A DNA stretch of 64,000 nucleotides from Cunninghamia lanceolata (Eukaryota; Streptophyta; Pinopsida; Cupressales; Cupressaceae), in contig BSBN01000860.1 in NCBI GenBank assembly GCA_027924645.1, positions 1,550,001 to 1,614,000 on the forward strand, given 5' to 3'. Positions 21,819-33,831 of the stretch are shown here, piece by piece (the stretch's first letter is position 1; each line of letters opens with the position of its first letter). The notes under the pieces are model-generated. The model made no database searches, had not been told where the DNA came from, and worked only from the letters and a program-made list of their open reading frames with translations. The position numbers were made by a program, and so were the translations under genes.

Positions 21819-24800
21819 TATTACATCCCCAACTTACAAATAGACTTAATCTTAACCTTGCATGATAATCAGGAGGATTGATCATAGTTAACAGATTTGA
21901 TATTGTGGAAATATCTGATTTAATCTTTGATTATAAGGTTAATGATTGATAATAGTTAGTTATGAATATTAATTAATTTGAAATATGGATTAATATGATG
22001 ATGCACTGATCATGGTTTTGTGGTCCTGAGTGTGAACAGGAAAATGCAACGTCCTTCGAAGAAGGAAGGAGAGTATCATCCTAGAGGAAGAGTTAGATGT
22101 CAGGAAAAGGGGGTTAATTAGTCATCTAAGTATCAGACTTTGTCCTTTAAACTCTTTCTATTAGGGTGAGTTACATTCTCTCTCTCTCGACTGGTCAATT
22201 AGACTTTACTCGACATCTTTATGTTTGAGTTGTCAAAAGACGTTGGTCGCAAGGATGTCATGTTGAATTGTTTGTCAATTTCGACAAAGTTTTTAGGGAC
22301 CGTTGGGTTCCATGCTCTTTTACTGCATTTTGTTTAGTGTCTATGTTTATTTGATTATTTATGTTTTGGGGAGAACGATGCTTCCTAGGGGGAGTAATGC
22401 TCGACCCCGTAGTCGCATTGTAAGTATGCGAACATAACTGATGGAGTTTGATATTACTAATGCTAACATATAACCCTAAACCCTTAGATAAGGGTGTGTA
22501 AGTATAATTCTATATAATTCATTTGGTTGAATTTTCTTGTGAGATCAAATGTGATCAATAATCATATTATCTTTTTATCTCATATTGTTATAACTTGGTG
22601 GGGCACACGGCCTGTCATCACTCACGAAGAGTGGGAAGGAGTGTGGCAGCCAAGTAAACCCCATCTTCATGCCTATATTCTTGCCAACTGATCGATTGAT
22701 GGAAAGGTGGCGAGCCTAATCATAAGAAAAGATAATCTTGTTCATGCATGCATGCAAGAAGGAATTGGTTATGAGTGATTGGAGGTATAGAGATTATGGT
22801 CTTGTTTTTGTTTTGAGAAGTAAGTTGCCTGGGTTGCATGCATGGAGCTGGCATACGACTCTCAAAGATATATAAATAGTCTTTTCTTTGTGTGGGGTTA
22901 TAGTTTTTACAACAATAGCTTGTGATAGGGACGAGCTGGGAATTGAGTAAATCCTGATATATAGTCGATACAATCGAGAAAAACCTCAATTTGAGACCTA
23001 GAAACTAAAGCTCTATATTCTTCATCCAAAACCCTATTATTCTAAACTTTCTTTTATGCATATGAAAGATAAAGTTGACAGTGTCAACATACACAGAAAT
23101 GTGATGTTATACTGTGGCTTTCAATCCGTAATAAAACTCTTAATTGTTGATGTGTATTTATGAATGTGAATAATTGTTCTTTTATCAATGTTATAGATGA
23201 AAGTATACTACTTTGTATATGTTTAATCCTCGGCCACCTGAGTGATTATCATATGCGTAACACAATCGATAAGCTCATGATGTGCCACTTGACAAAGAGC
23301 TAATCTCTGCTTAAAACTTTTATGTGATATATGTCATCGTATATTGATGACAGTGGTGATGAGTAAAATACTTTCAACATTTACCTATGTTTAAACCTGA
23401 TAGGGTTATTTTATTGTTGAATAGCCTTCGAGCCTGTACTGCTTATGATATATATTGAAATGCTTGGATGGTAGCCATGAAGGCTCAAAGTCTTAGTTTA
23501 AACTATAAAGCCTGAAAGGGCGACTGCATTTAAATGGCTATGATAGCCGAGAGCCTTGAAATCATGCATTCGATAGCTAGAGCTTGCTTATGATAGAAGG
23601 TAAGGTACAAAACCCTTTTATGATATTGTCTGGTTTAATATTAACACTAATACCCCGAAGTGGAAGATGTAAAACATCGACTGCATGTAATGAGTCTTTG
23701 TGCATGTAATGTACTTGCTTTTATAATGTTTCATATGATAAAGAAAGGTTTTATTTGGTTATGTTATTATCTTGGACTCCTATGGGTGAGTCATGTCGAT
23801 ATAATATGTTATGTGTTAGTTAATGAAAGTGTTCTTTTCGAATGGCTAAGATACTTCTTTAAGAATATTTTAGTCAAGAAGGTCTCTTGTGAAAAGAACC
23901 TTGTTACCTTATATTTGGCTGCATAATAGAACATGCATACCTCATTTCAAAAAGGTTGAGTTACTTGTTTATGAGTCACATTTATGAAGGTCTTCTAAGA
24001 CTAAACTTTGTTCACTATAAGTACAAACCATTAACTTTATGAACTAAGTGTAACCATGGACTATGGAAAGAAAGTAAACTCCTAGCCAATAAGACAGATA
24101 TGGAGAACATGATAGAACCTTTAATTTATGCAACCTTGTGTGGGACAACGTGATATGGAGTCACTAATTCCCAGTTGCCTGAATAACTAGAACCTCAAGA
24201 TGGGTTATCAAGACCAAGTTTGATGTCCAAGGAATGGACTAAGACATTTTTTAATTAAATCATTCTAAACCGAGGAGGGTCGAACTATGTAACTATAGGA
24301 CATGACAACTTATAAGTCGAGTCGAGGTGGTGGACATACGACAATGTCTAATGCATAACGTTTATGTATGTAAATCTTTGGCCAAAGTAATGCATTCATC
24401 TCAGCATGCATTGTCAGTCCACATTGCTCTAGATGGCATAGTGTCGTGCACATAGTTAGAGTGGATATATATTTGTGTGACTGAGAGACATTATGAAGGA
24501 CACAACACTAGATACTTGGATGGCTAACCTTACGGTTCCTAATATCTAACTCTTTCGTGAAGGGTAGGACCACTTCCAGTTAGAAAGTTGAGTGGGGGAC
24601 CGCAGGTCCGTGGTTGGTGGAAAAGCACCAGGATGATGCTCTCCTTCCCAAGCATGAGACGAGCCGAGGCTTATGAAGTAGATGTCTTATGCTCCAGATA
24701 TAATGTTTTTCATTTATGACTTGATGGTCAATTGTAATGTATAATTTGATAGATGATACCTTGAGCATAATGTGTACATACATAGTGAAAGTTATTCACT

Positions 24801-24986
24801 TGGATATGTAAATGATTATTGTAATGTAAGCTTTGTTATATTCTGTTTAGAATAACATGCTTAGTTGATGAAATGAGAGTAAATCATTATTGTTTAACTA
24901 GAAATGAATAATCATGTGTTATCTAATCTCTTAATTAAGATGAAAGTTTATGTTAATTTTTGAGTATTATGGAATGAGATGTTACA
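21819..24986 (+). mobile_element. Solo LTR of the Tekay-like family
   Basis: A 3168-bp LTR in plus orientation begins TATTACATCCCC (mutated TGTTACATC) and ends GAGATGTTACA. It is flanked by a perfect target duplication CTCTC (21814-21818 and 24987-24991). It aligns along its whole length with the reverse complement of 6678-9881. There is no internal region, so it is the product of LTR-LTR recombination. Its frame at 23660-23926 corresponds to the antisense frames in the other LTRs. Confidence 0.93.
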
Positions 24987-24991
24987 CTCTC

Positions 24992-25862
24992 ATTTACACT
25001 AATTTTAATATATTTGCCAAATTTACCCCTCATTTATTACACCCTATTCATTATTATTTTCAATACATTTTCTCCCCATCTTGAGATTTTCATTTCATTG
25101 TCTAAGTTTATTTCTATGCCACTCCTGATTGATCTTATGGTATGTGGGAATGGACCTCAAATTTAAAATTTAAAATTCAACTACTAAGATTCCTGCCTCT
25201 TTTTACTATCCATTATGAGTTGACTTAATAGAGTGTGTCATGTTGCAGTAAATAAAGACATTTAATGTGCATTTAATTCATACAAGTTAACAAGGAGAAA
25301 TTATTTGAGCACACCTTGATTTTTTGAAGGAATAAAGAATCAAAACCACATCATTTGCACATAGATCATTTACGTGCTTGTGCATGTTTTCTATAATATT
25401 CCTCATTACTATCAATCAGACTCAACAAGAGGGTTAACCTAGGAGAATGTGTTCCTTATTGATTTGCCAATCTCTTAAAGGTGTTTGTAAACACCACCTT
25501 GACCACATTCAACTACTAAAGGATCAAGGTGAATAGATTTACTAAAACAACATTTTTCTAGAACACTTTCATGTGGCACCATTTTCGTTCACACATTAGA
25601 TTGAATCGACATGCATTAGGATTGAACTCCACGGGTGCATAATTGAATTGTACATAATCTTGGGACTCCACAAGCTTTAACACATTCATGGGACCAAGGA
25701 GAATCAATTTCTACATTGTGGTGAAAGGATTTTGCATGATATAAGTAATCTTATTCCATTATTATTTATAAAGCTAAGTACCCTATCCTCTAATTAATTC
25801 TACAACTAAATACCTTATCCTCTTATTTTAGCATAACATTTGTTAGGAACTAAGGCACAACA
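24992..25862. other. 3' flank of the methylesterase gene
   Basis: AT-rich DNA without a recognised element. A stretch near 25135-25230 (CTCAAATTTAAAATTTAAAA, then CTCTTTTTACTATCCATTATGAG) resembles a block that recurs in the tandem unit at 29690-29790 and 30880-30960. Possible poly(A) signals for the gene (AATAAT-like on the minus strand) lie near 25760. Confidence 0.35.
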
Positions 25863-27070
25863 TTAGTTACATAGGCATCCATTAGCAATTTGAACGAGAA
25901 TGCGAGCAAGTTCATGAGGCTTGCAGAAGAATGGAGAGTGATCCGATCCTTCTATCTCATATACCATTTGCGGAGGATTGTCTGCAATCATTTTTCTCTG
26001 GAATTCCTCTGTAATGATTTTATCTTCTTTGGTCACAACGTATGCTCGGGGAACTCGTCCATAATTTTCATTTGTGTAGGAAAGAGCTCCTTCCCAGAAA
26101 GGAAATCTTTTGAGTAGAGAATCAGTCAAACATATATCCTGCATTGAATTCCATGATATCAACAAGTCAATCAAGCAATTAGTTTCTCTATTATACAATT
26201 AAGCCCCAAAGTTGTTGATTTCAATAAATTTACCAAAGAGGGCGAGTTTTGTAACAAAAATTCTTGGGAAAACTGCTTGCCAAACTTTAGGGAAGTGGGT
26301 TTATTTTCTTCTCCATTGGTAAAGTAAAGTGTGGAGTCTCCAAAATTTCCAATTCGAGACGAATTCTGATGTTACATAGAAAAACTATAATAAAAATACA
26401 TTTAACAATAAAAAAATTGTTACCAAGAATATAAACAAAAATCTATAAAACTTATAACTAGTATACGTATATTTAAAAAAAATATCTAAAGTATGTCCAG
26501 ATATATCCTTCTTGAGACGCGTATTTTTTAATCAATTTACCTCATTCCAAATATCAAAGGCAGTCGTCCCACTGAGAGCCATCACTGCAGTAACGAAAAC
26601 AGCAGCAGCGATTTTAAGTGGGAAATGCTCCATGGTGTAACTCAGATTGAAGCCACCAGCGCTATGCCCAACCAATATCACCTATTCAAATATTGGCATA
26701 TCAGATGTAGATTGTTGTTATGCTATGTAAGAATGGAAACGTAAACTAAAAATAAACAGCTGTATAATTTTATTTAGGAGGTTTAGATGTCCTGAATAAC
26801 AAACAGCAAAAGCTATTTAAGTTTTAGTGAAACATATACCTTGTGATTGGAAGGAAGAGCCGTAAAGAAGTCTGTAAGAGGCTGATTGTACTCCTCTAAT
26901 GTGGAAATCTGATCTGCATCAGTTGAGTCGATGCCTTGGCCGGCCATGTCAAGGGGAGACACAGTATGACCCTCTTTCTTAAGGAGGTCTGCAATTTTGT
27001 ACCAACACCACCCGCCAAAGCAAGCTCCATGGACCAACACAAAGTGGAAGCTTCTTGAATCACACGCCAT
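25863..27070 (-). CDS. Methylesterase / hydroxynitrile-lyase family alpha/beta hydrolase, four exons, intact
   Basis: Exons are 27070-26840, 26681-26541, 26365-26234 and 26138-25863. All three introns (158, 175 and 95 bp) start GT and end AG in phase 0, giving 259 residues, the usual family length. The oxyanion block is HGACFGGWCW (from residue 14), the nucleophile elbow GHSAGG has Ser84, then TKEDK has Asp207 and GSDHSPF has His235: a complete triad at nearly the positions of tobacco SABP2. Exon 3 carries RIGNFGDSTLYFTNG, typical of the cap region. The family hydrolyses methyl esters of salicylate, jasmonate or auxin, or cleaves cyanohydrins; substrate cannot be told here. No signal peptide, so cytosolic. 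The ATG context (TAATGGC) is good for plants. This is the one gene in the window that looks functional. Confidence 0.93.
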
Positions 27071-27292
27071 TAGGTACTCTTACTATTCTCAGCACAATTC
27101 CCTCCAAGTCATATTACAGGAAGCACCAAGCCGATATTTGTAGGCTCATCTCCTTTGCTTGTCAGGGAAGATGTCAAACAAAGTTCATGTAGTACAGGCC
27201 AGTGAACATGACCCGGCCTTGTGGAATAGTAGTTTAGTTTTGTTCAATTTTGGATTTCTTAGTGTCGTGGAAGGATAGTGTCCATGATTTTG

Positions 27293-27442
27293 CACTCTAC
27301 TTAAATATCATCTATTTCAATGGTCAAACAGCCAATAGCAATTTTACAACCTCATTCACAACAAAAAGTAGTAAATATTTGACCTATTTTTATTGGCCAA
27401 AATTGACCTTTGACTGTTGAAGTGGATGATATTTAAGAACAG
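27293..27442. mobile_element. Short inverted-repeat element (MITE) with 11-bp target duplication
   Basis: The 150-bp element has ends related as inverted repeats: left CACTCTACTTAAATATCATC, right GATGATATTTAAG then AACAG, with GGTCAA / TTGAC further in. It is flanked on both sides by CCATGATTTTG (27282-27292 and 27443-27453). An 11-bp duplication would fit a Mutator-type origin. It lies about 220 bp upstream of the methylesterase ATG. Confidence 0.65.
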
Positions 27443-28075
27443 CCATGATTTTGTGTGGTGTCTACGTTCACTTTATTTAAATATCATCCATTTCAATGGT
27501 CAAACAGCCAATAGCAATTTTACACCTCATTCACAACGAAAAGTGGTAAATATTTGTCTTATTTTTTATTGGTCAAAATTGACCTTTATATCATCCATTT
27601 CAATGGTCAAACAGCCAATAGCAATTTTACACCTCATTCACAACAAAAAGTGGTAAATATTTGTCTTATTTTTTATTGGTCAAAATTGACCTTTAACCAT
27701 CTAGGTTACTCTTAAGTAATAAGTAACAAGTGTCATACCACTCTATTTAAATATCATCTACTTCAATGGTCAAACGGTCAAAAGCAATTTTACACCTCAT
27801 TCACAACAAAAAGCCATAAATATTTGTCCTATTTTTATTGGCCAAAATTGACCAAAATATTTGTCCTATTTTTATTGGCCAAAATTGGAGTGGATGATAA
27901 TTAAAAGTCATAGCAAGTTGTGGAAAATGAGAGTTACTTAAATATCATTTAATTCAATGGTCAAATAGTCAATAACAATTTTACACCTCATTCACAACAA
28001 AAAATAAATATCTATCTTATTTTTATTTGCCAAAATCAACTTTTGACTATCGAAATGGATGATGTTTAAGAATAG
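27293..28075. repeat. Cluster of five related MITE-like units
   Basis: Units start near 27293, 27469, 27587, 27739 and 27932. Each carries TAAATATCAT, TTCAATGGTCAAA, CAATTTTACA(C)CTCATTCACAA and TTATTGG(C/T)CAAAATTGACC. Units 1 and 5 keep both inverted ends; 2-4 are truncated or fused. The block TTGACC/TTGACT or its complement, the core of the WRKY-binding W-box, occurs at least a dozen times. Apparent frame 27417-27656 is a by-product. Confidence 0.75.
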
Positions 28076-28286
28076 CAAGGAAAGGATACCTACCTCACTT
28101 TTGTCTTATGTTCCTATTAATTTAATTATCTTTTTACTTTATTATTTATTTATTGTTATGTTTTAAATAATTGAGATAATAAAAAAAAATTAAGTACAAT
28201 AATACTTTTACATGAATTACAGTATCCTTCTAGAGGCACCTATTTTTTAATCACTAATCCTAACATTAGACACCTGGAGAAAGATA

Positions 28287-28392
28287 TCTCTCCATGTACT
28301 TTAAATATATTTTTTAAGAATAAGTATGCTAGTAGCATCTCTTGGTGTACTTTAGATGTATTTTTTAAATATAGGTATGCTAGTAGCATCCA
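28287..28392. repeat. 53-bp tandem duplication
   Basis: Two units starting TCTCTCCATGTACTTTA and TCTTGGTGTACTTTAGA, each ending GTATGCTAGTAGCATC. Just before it, TATCCTTCTAGAGGC...TATTTTTTAATCA resembles a block in intron 2 of the methylesterase gene (about 26503-26535). Confidence 0.65.
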
Positions 28393-28443
28393 TAGCTGCA
28401 AGCATAATTCTAATTATAATTCTAACTAATATTATTATTATTG

Positions 28444-28512
28444 ATATATAATTTTTATGATATATAATAATATTAATAGTATTATATATTATATATCATA
28501 AAAATTATATAT
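28444..28512. repeat. Perfect 26-bp inverted repeat in AT-only DNA
   Basis: Arms 28444-28469 and 28487-28512 are exact reverse complements with a 17-base loop, in a tract of almost pure A and T (28410-28585). Could form a cruciform. Confidence 0.8.
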
Positions 28513-28593
28513 TAATTATATATAATATGATATACTATATAATATATTATTAATATTATATATTATATATTAATTATATATAAATGTAATTCT

Positions 28594-28970
28594 ATCCCTA
28601 ACCCTAATTGTAATAATAGATTGAACCCTAATTCTAAACCTAACCCCAACCTTAATTGTAGCCTTAAATTCTAATTCGAACCCAAATTCTAAAAAATATA
28701 AGCCTAACCCTAACCCTAATTCTAATTGTGATTGTAACCCAAACGTTTAGGCCAATACTAACCCCAATTATATTCCTAAATCTAAACCTAATTGTAGGCC
28801 TAACTTCTAATTTGAACCTAAATTGTGACTATAAGCCTAACCCTAACGTTAATATGGATAGTAATTATAACCCTAACACTAATTCTACCCCTAGATCTAC
28901 TTAACCTTAATTCTATTCCTAATTCCAACCCTAATCCCAACCCTAACCCTAATTCTAACCCTAACCCTAA
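28594..28970. repeat. Degenerate telomere-like block (CCCTAA type)
   Basis: Many CCCTAA and near-CCCTAA hexamers mixed with TTCTAA, CCTAAC and TTGTAA. The hexamer is TTAGGG when read on the other strand. Heavily mutated, so old or never a true telomere. Confidence 0.7.
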
Positions 28971-31644
28971 TTGTTTAAAGACATCATAAGACAAATATAT
29001 AATATAAAGTATTCCAACGCATGTACATTGCCACCCTAGTACTCATAGACATAAGAATAGTATTTGTCCACATAATAACCTTATCTATTTCTTTGCAAAT
29101 ACTCTTACCCTTCAAAATTACACAAACCATTCATATCATGATTGTTTGATTTGAGTTCCACAAATCACTCATGTTTTGTTTGCATCTCTTAGCCTATTCC
29201 TAATCATAAACCCTAACCCTAACCCTACTTGTAGCCCTAACTTCTAATTCAAACCCCAATTCTAAAAAAATATAAGCCTAACCTTAACCCTAATTCTAAC
29301 ACTAATTCTTTAATTGTAACTATAACCCTAACGTTTAGGTCAATACTAACCCTAATTCTATTCCTCAATCTAAACCTAACCCCAACCCTAATTCTCACTA
29401 GTAGGGAGGAGGAATGCACTCCTCTTGTTGTGCCATCTCTCGATCAATGTCATTATCATCGATGTGTGCGCTCTGATCTCTGGTATATACCATAATTCTA
29501 ACCCTAACAATAACCCAATTATATCCTTAACCCTAATCCTAATTCTAACCCTACCCTCATTCTATCACTAACCTTAATTCTTTCCTTAACTCTAACCTTA
29601 ATTCTAAGTCTAACCCATGTCCTAAAATTCATTCCTCACCTCCATATTAGTGTTTCGTTGTCCCACATCAATATTTATAAATGAGATTGCATTGCATGGA
29701 ATTGACCCCTAAATTTCAAAAGTTAAAACTTATAATTTTCTTGACTCTTGCCTATTTCTTTCCCACCATGAGCTGACTTGGTACACATTTTGTATGATTT
29801 GTCACTTTTAGGGTCTTAGATTGTCATTTTTTAGATCTTTTAAGGGATTGTATTCTTACTTATCATTATTTCATTATTATATCTTTTCTTTTAGGGTTTT
29901 GTGCTATGTTGGGATCTATCCTTTACCCACCTTAGCCACCCTTGCCAATCCCATTAGGTTTCCATTTTCATATCTAATATACCACTAATTCTAACCTAAC
30001 CCTAGTTCTAACATTGGAGTTAGTGTTAGGGTTAGGGTTAGGGTTGGGACATTTCAAATGATTTCATTAGTGCAATATTAATTCCCAAATTTATATTAAT
30101 AGATAAAACCATTTGATATGGAGTAATTGTTTAAAGACATCATTTGACATCATAAGACAAATATATAATATGAAGTATTTCAACGCATGTATATTGCCAC
30201 CCTAGTACCCATACACATAAGAATAGTATTTGTCCACATATTATTCTTATCTATTTCGTTGCAAACACTCTTACCCTTCAAAATTACACAAACCATTCAT
30301 ATCATGGTTGTTTCATTTGAGTTCCACAAATCACTCATGTTTTGTTCGCATCTCTTAGCCTATTCCAAATCATATGTTACATATTCCTAATCATAAACCC
30401 TAACCCTAACACTAATTATAGCCCTAACTTCTAATTTGAACCCAAATTCTAAAAAAATATAAGCCTAACCCTAACCCTAATTCTAACACTAATTCTAATT
30501 GTAATTGTAACCCTAACATTTAGGCCAATACTAACCCTAATTCTATTCCTAAATCTAAACCTAACCCCAACCCTAATTCTCACCAGTAGGGAGGAGGAAT
30601 GCACTCCTTTCATTGTGTTGTCTCTCGATCAATGTCATTATCATCGATGTGTGTGCTCTGATCTCTGGCATATACCATAATTCTAACCCTAACTATAACC
30701 TAATTCCATCCTTAACCCTAATCCTAATTCTAACCTTAACCCTCATTCTATCACTAACCTTCATTATATCCTTAACTCTAACCCTAAATCTAATTCTAAC
30801 CCATGTCCTAAAACTCATTCCTCACCTCAATATTAGTGTTCGTCCCACATCAATATTTAAAAATGAGATTGCATCACATGGAATTGACCCCTAAATTTCA
30901 AAATTTAAAACTTATAATTTTCTTGACTCTTGCCTATTTCTTTCCCACTATGAGCTTACTTGGTATACATTTTGTATGATTTATCACTTTTAAGGTCTAC
31001 ACATTTTGTTTGATTTATCACTTTTAGGGTCTTAGATATGTCATTTCTGATGGCATTATCATTTTTTATATCTTTTGAGGGATTGTATTCTCACTTATCA
31101 TTATTTCATTATTATATCTTTTCTTTTAGAGTTTTGTGCTATGTTGGGATCTATCCTTTACCCACCCTAGCCACCCTTGCCAATCCCATTAGGTTTCCAT
31201 TTTCATATCTAATATACCACTAATTATAAACCTAACCCTAGTTCTAACGCTGGAGTTAGTGTTAGGGTTAGGGTTAGAATTTGGTTAGGGTTGGGGTTGG
31301 GTCATTTCAAATGATTTCATTGGTGCAATATTAATTCCCAAATTTATATTAATAGATAAAACCATTTGGTATGGAGTAACTGTTTAAAGACATCATAAGA
31401 TAAATATATAATATGAAGTATTCCAACACATGTACATTGCCACCCTAGTACTCGTATACATAAGAATAGTATTTTTCCATTTCCACATAATATTCTTATC
31501 TATTTCTTAACAAATACTCTTTCCCTTCAAAATTACACAAACCATTCATATCATGGTTGTTTGATTTGAGTTCCACAAATCACTCATGTTTGTTTGCATC
31601 TCTTAGCCTATTCCTAATCATATGTTACATATTCCTAATAATGA
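28971..31644. repeat. About 1.2-kb tandem unit, two full copies and part of a third
   Basis: Copies start at TGTTTAAAGA at 28971, 30128 and 31381, so units are 1157 and 1253 bp; the third ends near 31644. Each full unit has the order CACCCTAGTA block, CTCATGTTTTG block, CCCTAA array, AGTAGGGAGGAGGAATGCACT, a second CCCTAA array, then TTAGTGTTCGT-like DNA and finally a reversed GTTAGGG run (30015-30047; 31258-31300). Frames at 30187-30390, 30613-30894 and 31038-31223 are by-products of the repeats. Confidence 0.82.
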
Positions 31645-31713
31645 AGTGCATATTCTTTACTATTTTAAAACTTTTGTTTCAAAGTTTTGTAAGTATTTGT
31701 AGTGACTATACTT

Positions 31714-31856
31714 AAACCACACTCAATTCAATGGTCAAGGGTAAATTTTAGCTGATAATAATAGAACAACTATTTACCACTTTTTGACATGGATGAAGTG
31801 TAAAATTACTATTAACTATTTAACTATTGAAAATCAATATTTAAATAGAGTGGTTT
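31714..31856. mobile_element. MITE-like element related to the 27.3-28.1 kb cluster
   Basis: Ends AAACCAC and GTGGTTT are inverted, and the interior holds TTCAATGGTCAA, TACCACTTTTTG and AATATTTAAATAGAGTGG, the reversed counterparts of blocks in the upstream cluster. A separate, more diverged copy. Confidence 0.5.
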
Positions 31857-32054
31857 GAAGCTATCAACATAGGATGATATTGACAAATAACATTATTATA
31901 TCTTGGAAGTGATGTTGTGTGTTGTATGCCTTATCAAGAATACGGGTCACATTCAATGTAGATATTTGTTTCAAAATTCAAACATGTCTTTAATAGATTT
32001 TACAATCATTATAGGAACAATATTTCCTACCTCCTTCATTCCTTGCTGAAGAAG

Positions 32055-33549
32055 TGTTGAATATAAGGAATATTGAGAGGGGGGTGAATCAGTATTCCAC
32101 AAAACCACTTCTTCACTTGTTTATTAAACCAATTTCCAAACTTAATAACATGAAAGTAGAATAAGCTTAAGAACATCAACCATAAAGACATAACACATGA
32201 ACACCAAGATTTTTACATGGAAAACCCAAAAGGAAAAAACCACAGTGAGTGTTAGCTCACAATATATTATGATAGCTTAATACCATATTACAAGAAGGCT
32301 CACTGCCCTATGATGAAGTGCTCACTGCACAAAGGCTCACTGCCAAAGGGTGGCTCACTGCCAAGGGGTGGCTCACTGCCAAAGTGATGAACTGATTAAG
32401 TAGCATCTACTCCATGCCAGGATTCAGTTCCATTGAAGCACAATATAACTTCTCTGCTCTGCTCTTCTCTTTCACACCTTTGCACTTATCTCTTCATATT
32501 CACACACTCACACTTTTTTGCAACTCTATTACATGCTTTTATACAATTCATCAATCTTGGAATGTACATCAAGGTCGGAATTACAATCATCAACCATTGG
32601 AACATTCTCCAAGGTCAACATTACAAAACATACACAGAAATGGGTCTAGACCTATTACAAAATTTAGCTAAGGAAAGATGTAGAGAAGTATGATGAACAC
32701 ACCATGCCTTAGCTGGGACTCAAACGCAATCCTCCATGCCACAACACACTTCTACAATCTTCAATGCATCTCCACAAATAGTGAAAACAACCAAGTCGGC
32801 CAAGACTAGAGTTAACACTAGGTTTTCTAAGAACATTCTTCTTTCATGATCCACACTTCTCTTTGTAGACCAATCCAAAGGTACCTGGAACATGATCAAG
32901 AGACATCCACAAGCACATTGCAATCATTAGGAACAACCGCATGATCTCTAACCACTCCGTCAAGAAGATTCTTCAAACTGGAGCACAAGAACAACACTGT
33001 CAGCTACTGTTATAAAGAAAGGATAGCTTGTGGACTACCAAATCATGAACCATTGGAGTTGGAGGCAATTAACATTATCTCAAACTTATCCCTAGAACCA
33101 CAGATCAAAATACTTCAATGCGAAGGAATGCGAAGCATAACACTTTCTCCTTGTCTTTTCTAAACATACAGAAAAAGTTGTTTTCACTCTAGTGAACATA
33201 ACTCACTCAATTCTTCATACCAGAGGCTCAAACTCGAAACATAGCATCTTCAGATGGACTTCTAAATAACTTCCAATCTGCAGACAAAGATATTCATTCT
33301 TCAGAAAATGCAGAGCATTCTTCTATACTATTCTTCTATATGCAATACACTATTTCCACTACAACTCACTATTTCTACCGGAGAGGCTAATTTTCTCAAT
33401 ATCCTCAACATCAAGATTACTTACATAAGTAAATACAAAGCATCTTACTCATTATAGGCAAACAACAAGATAGGAGCATAGTTGACACCAATGACAACAC
33501 AGATATGTTGACATCAATGACAACATCGATTAGGCACATACTTGCAACA
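32055..33549 (-). mobile_element. Solo LTR of a copia family related to the first element
   Basis: The 1495-bp sequence begins TGTTGA on the plus strand with AGAGGGGGGTGAATC, and ends CTTGCAACA, as does the copia LTR at 4401-6070. Flanks AGAAG (32050-32054) and AGAAA (33550-33554) are a 5-bp target duplication with one change. GGCTCACTGCC repeats occur four to five times at 32317-32390, with a corresponding run at 4650-4710 in the other LTR. No internal region remains. Confidence 0.85.
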
Positions 33550-33831
33550 AGAAATTGGTACTTAAATTTGATGGCTAAGTTTAGAGGATTAGGGATTAGC
33601 CATTCTTTTAGTAAATCCTTTGAATATATATTTTTTATTACTTAGTCTTGACCAATTTCATCTACTAACTATTCATTAGATAGAATATGAAATATGTGGA
33701 TTTATAATGAGTACTTATATCTTTTCTTGTTGAATGTTTTAGATTAACAACCTTAATTGATTCAATATAATTGACAAAAATTTAAAGATTTGAGGTTATG
33801 GATATTTTTTATATTTTTATTAGGAAGTGAG

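Noticed and set aside
26813..27070. Single-exon hydrolase of 85 residues
   Set aside because: The last residues are intron; the true exon ends at 26840 with a GT donor and joins three further exons.
30613..30894. Frame with LTLTLILSLT-type repeats
   Set aside because: Translation of the CCCTAA-like array.
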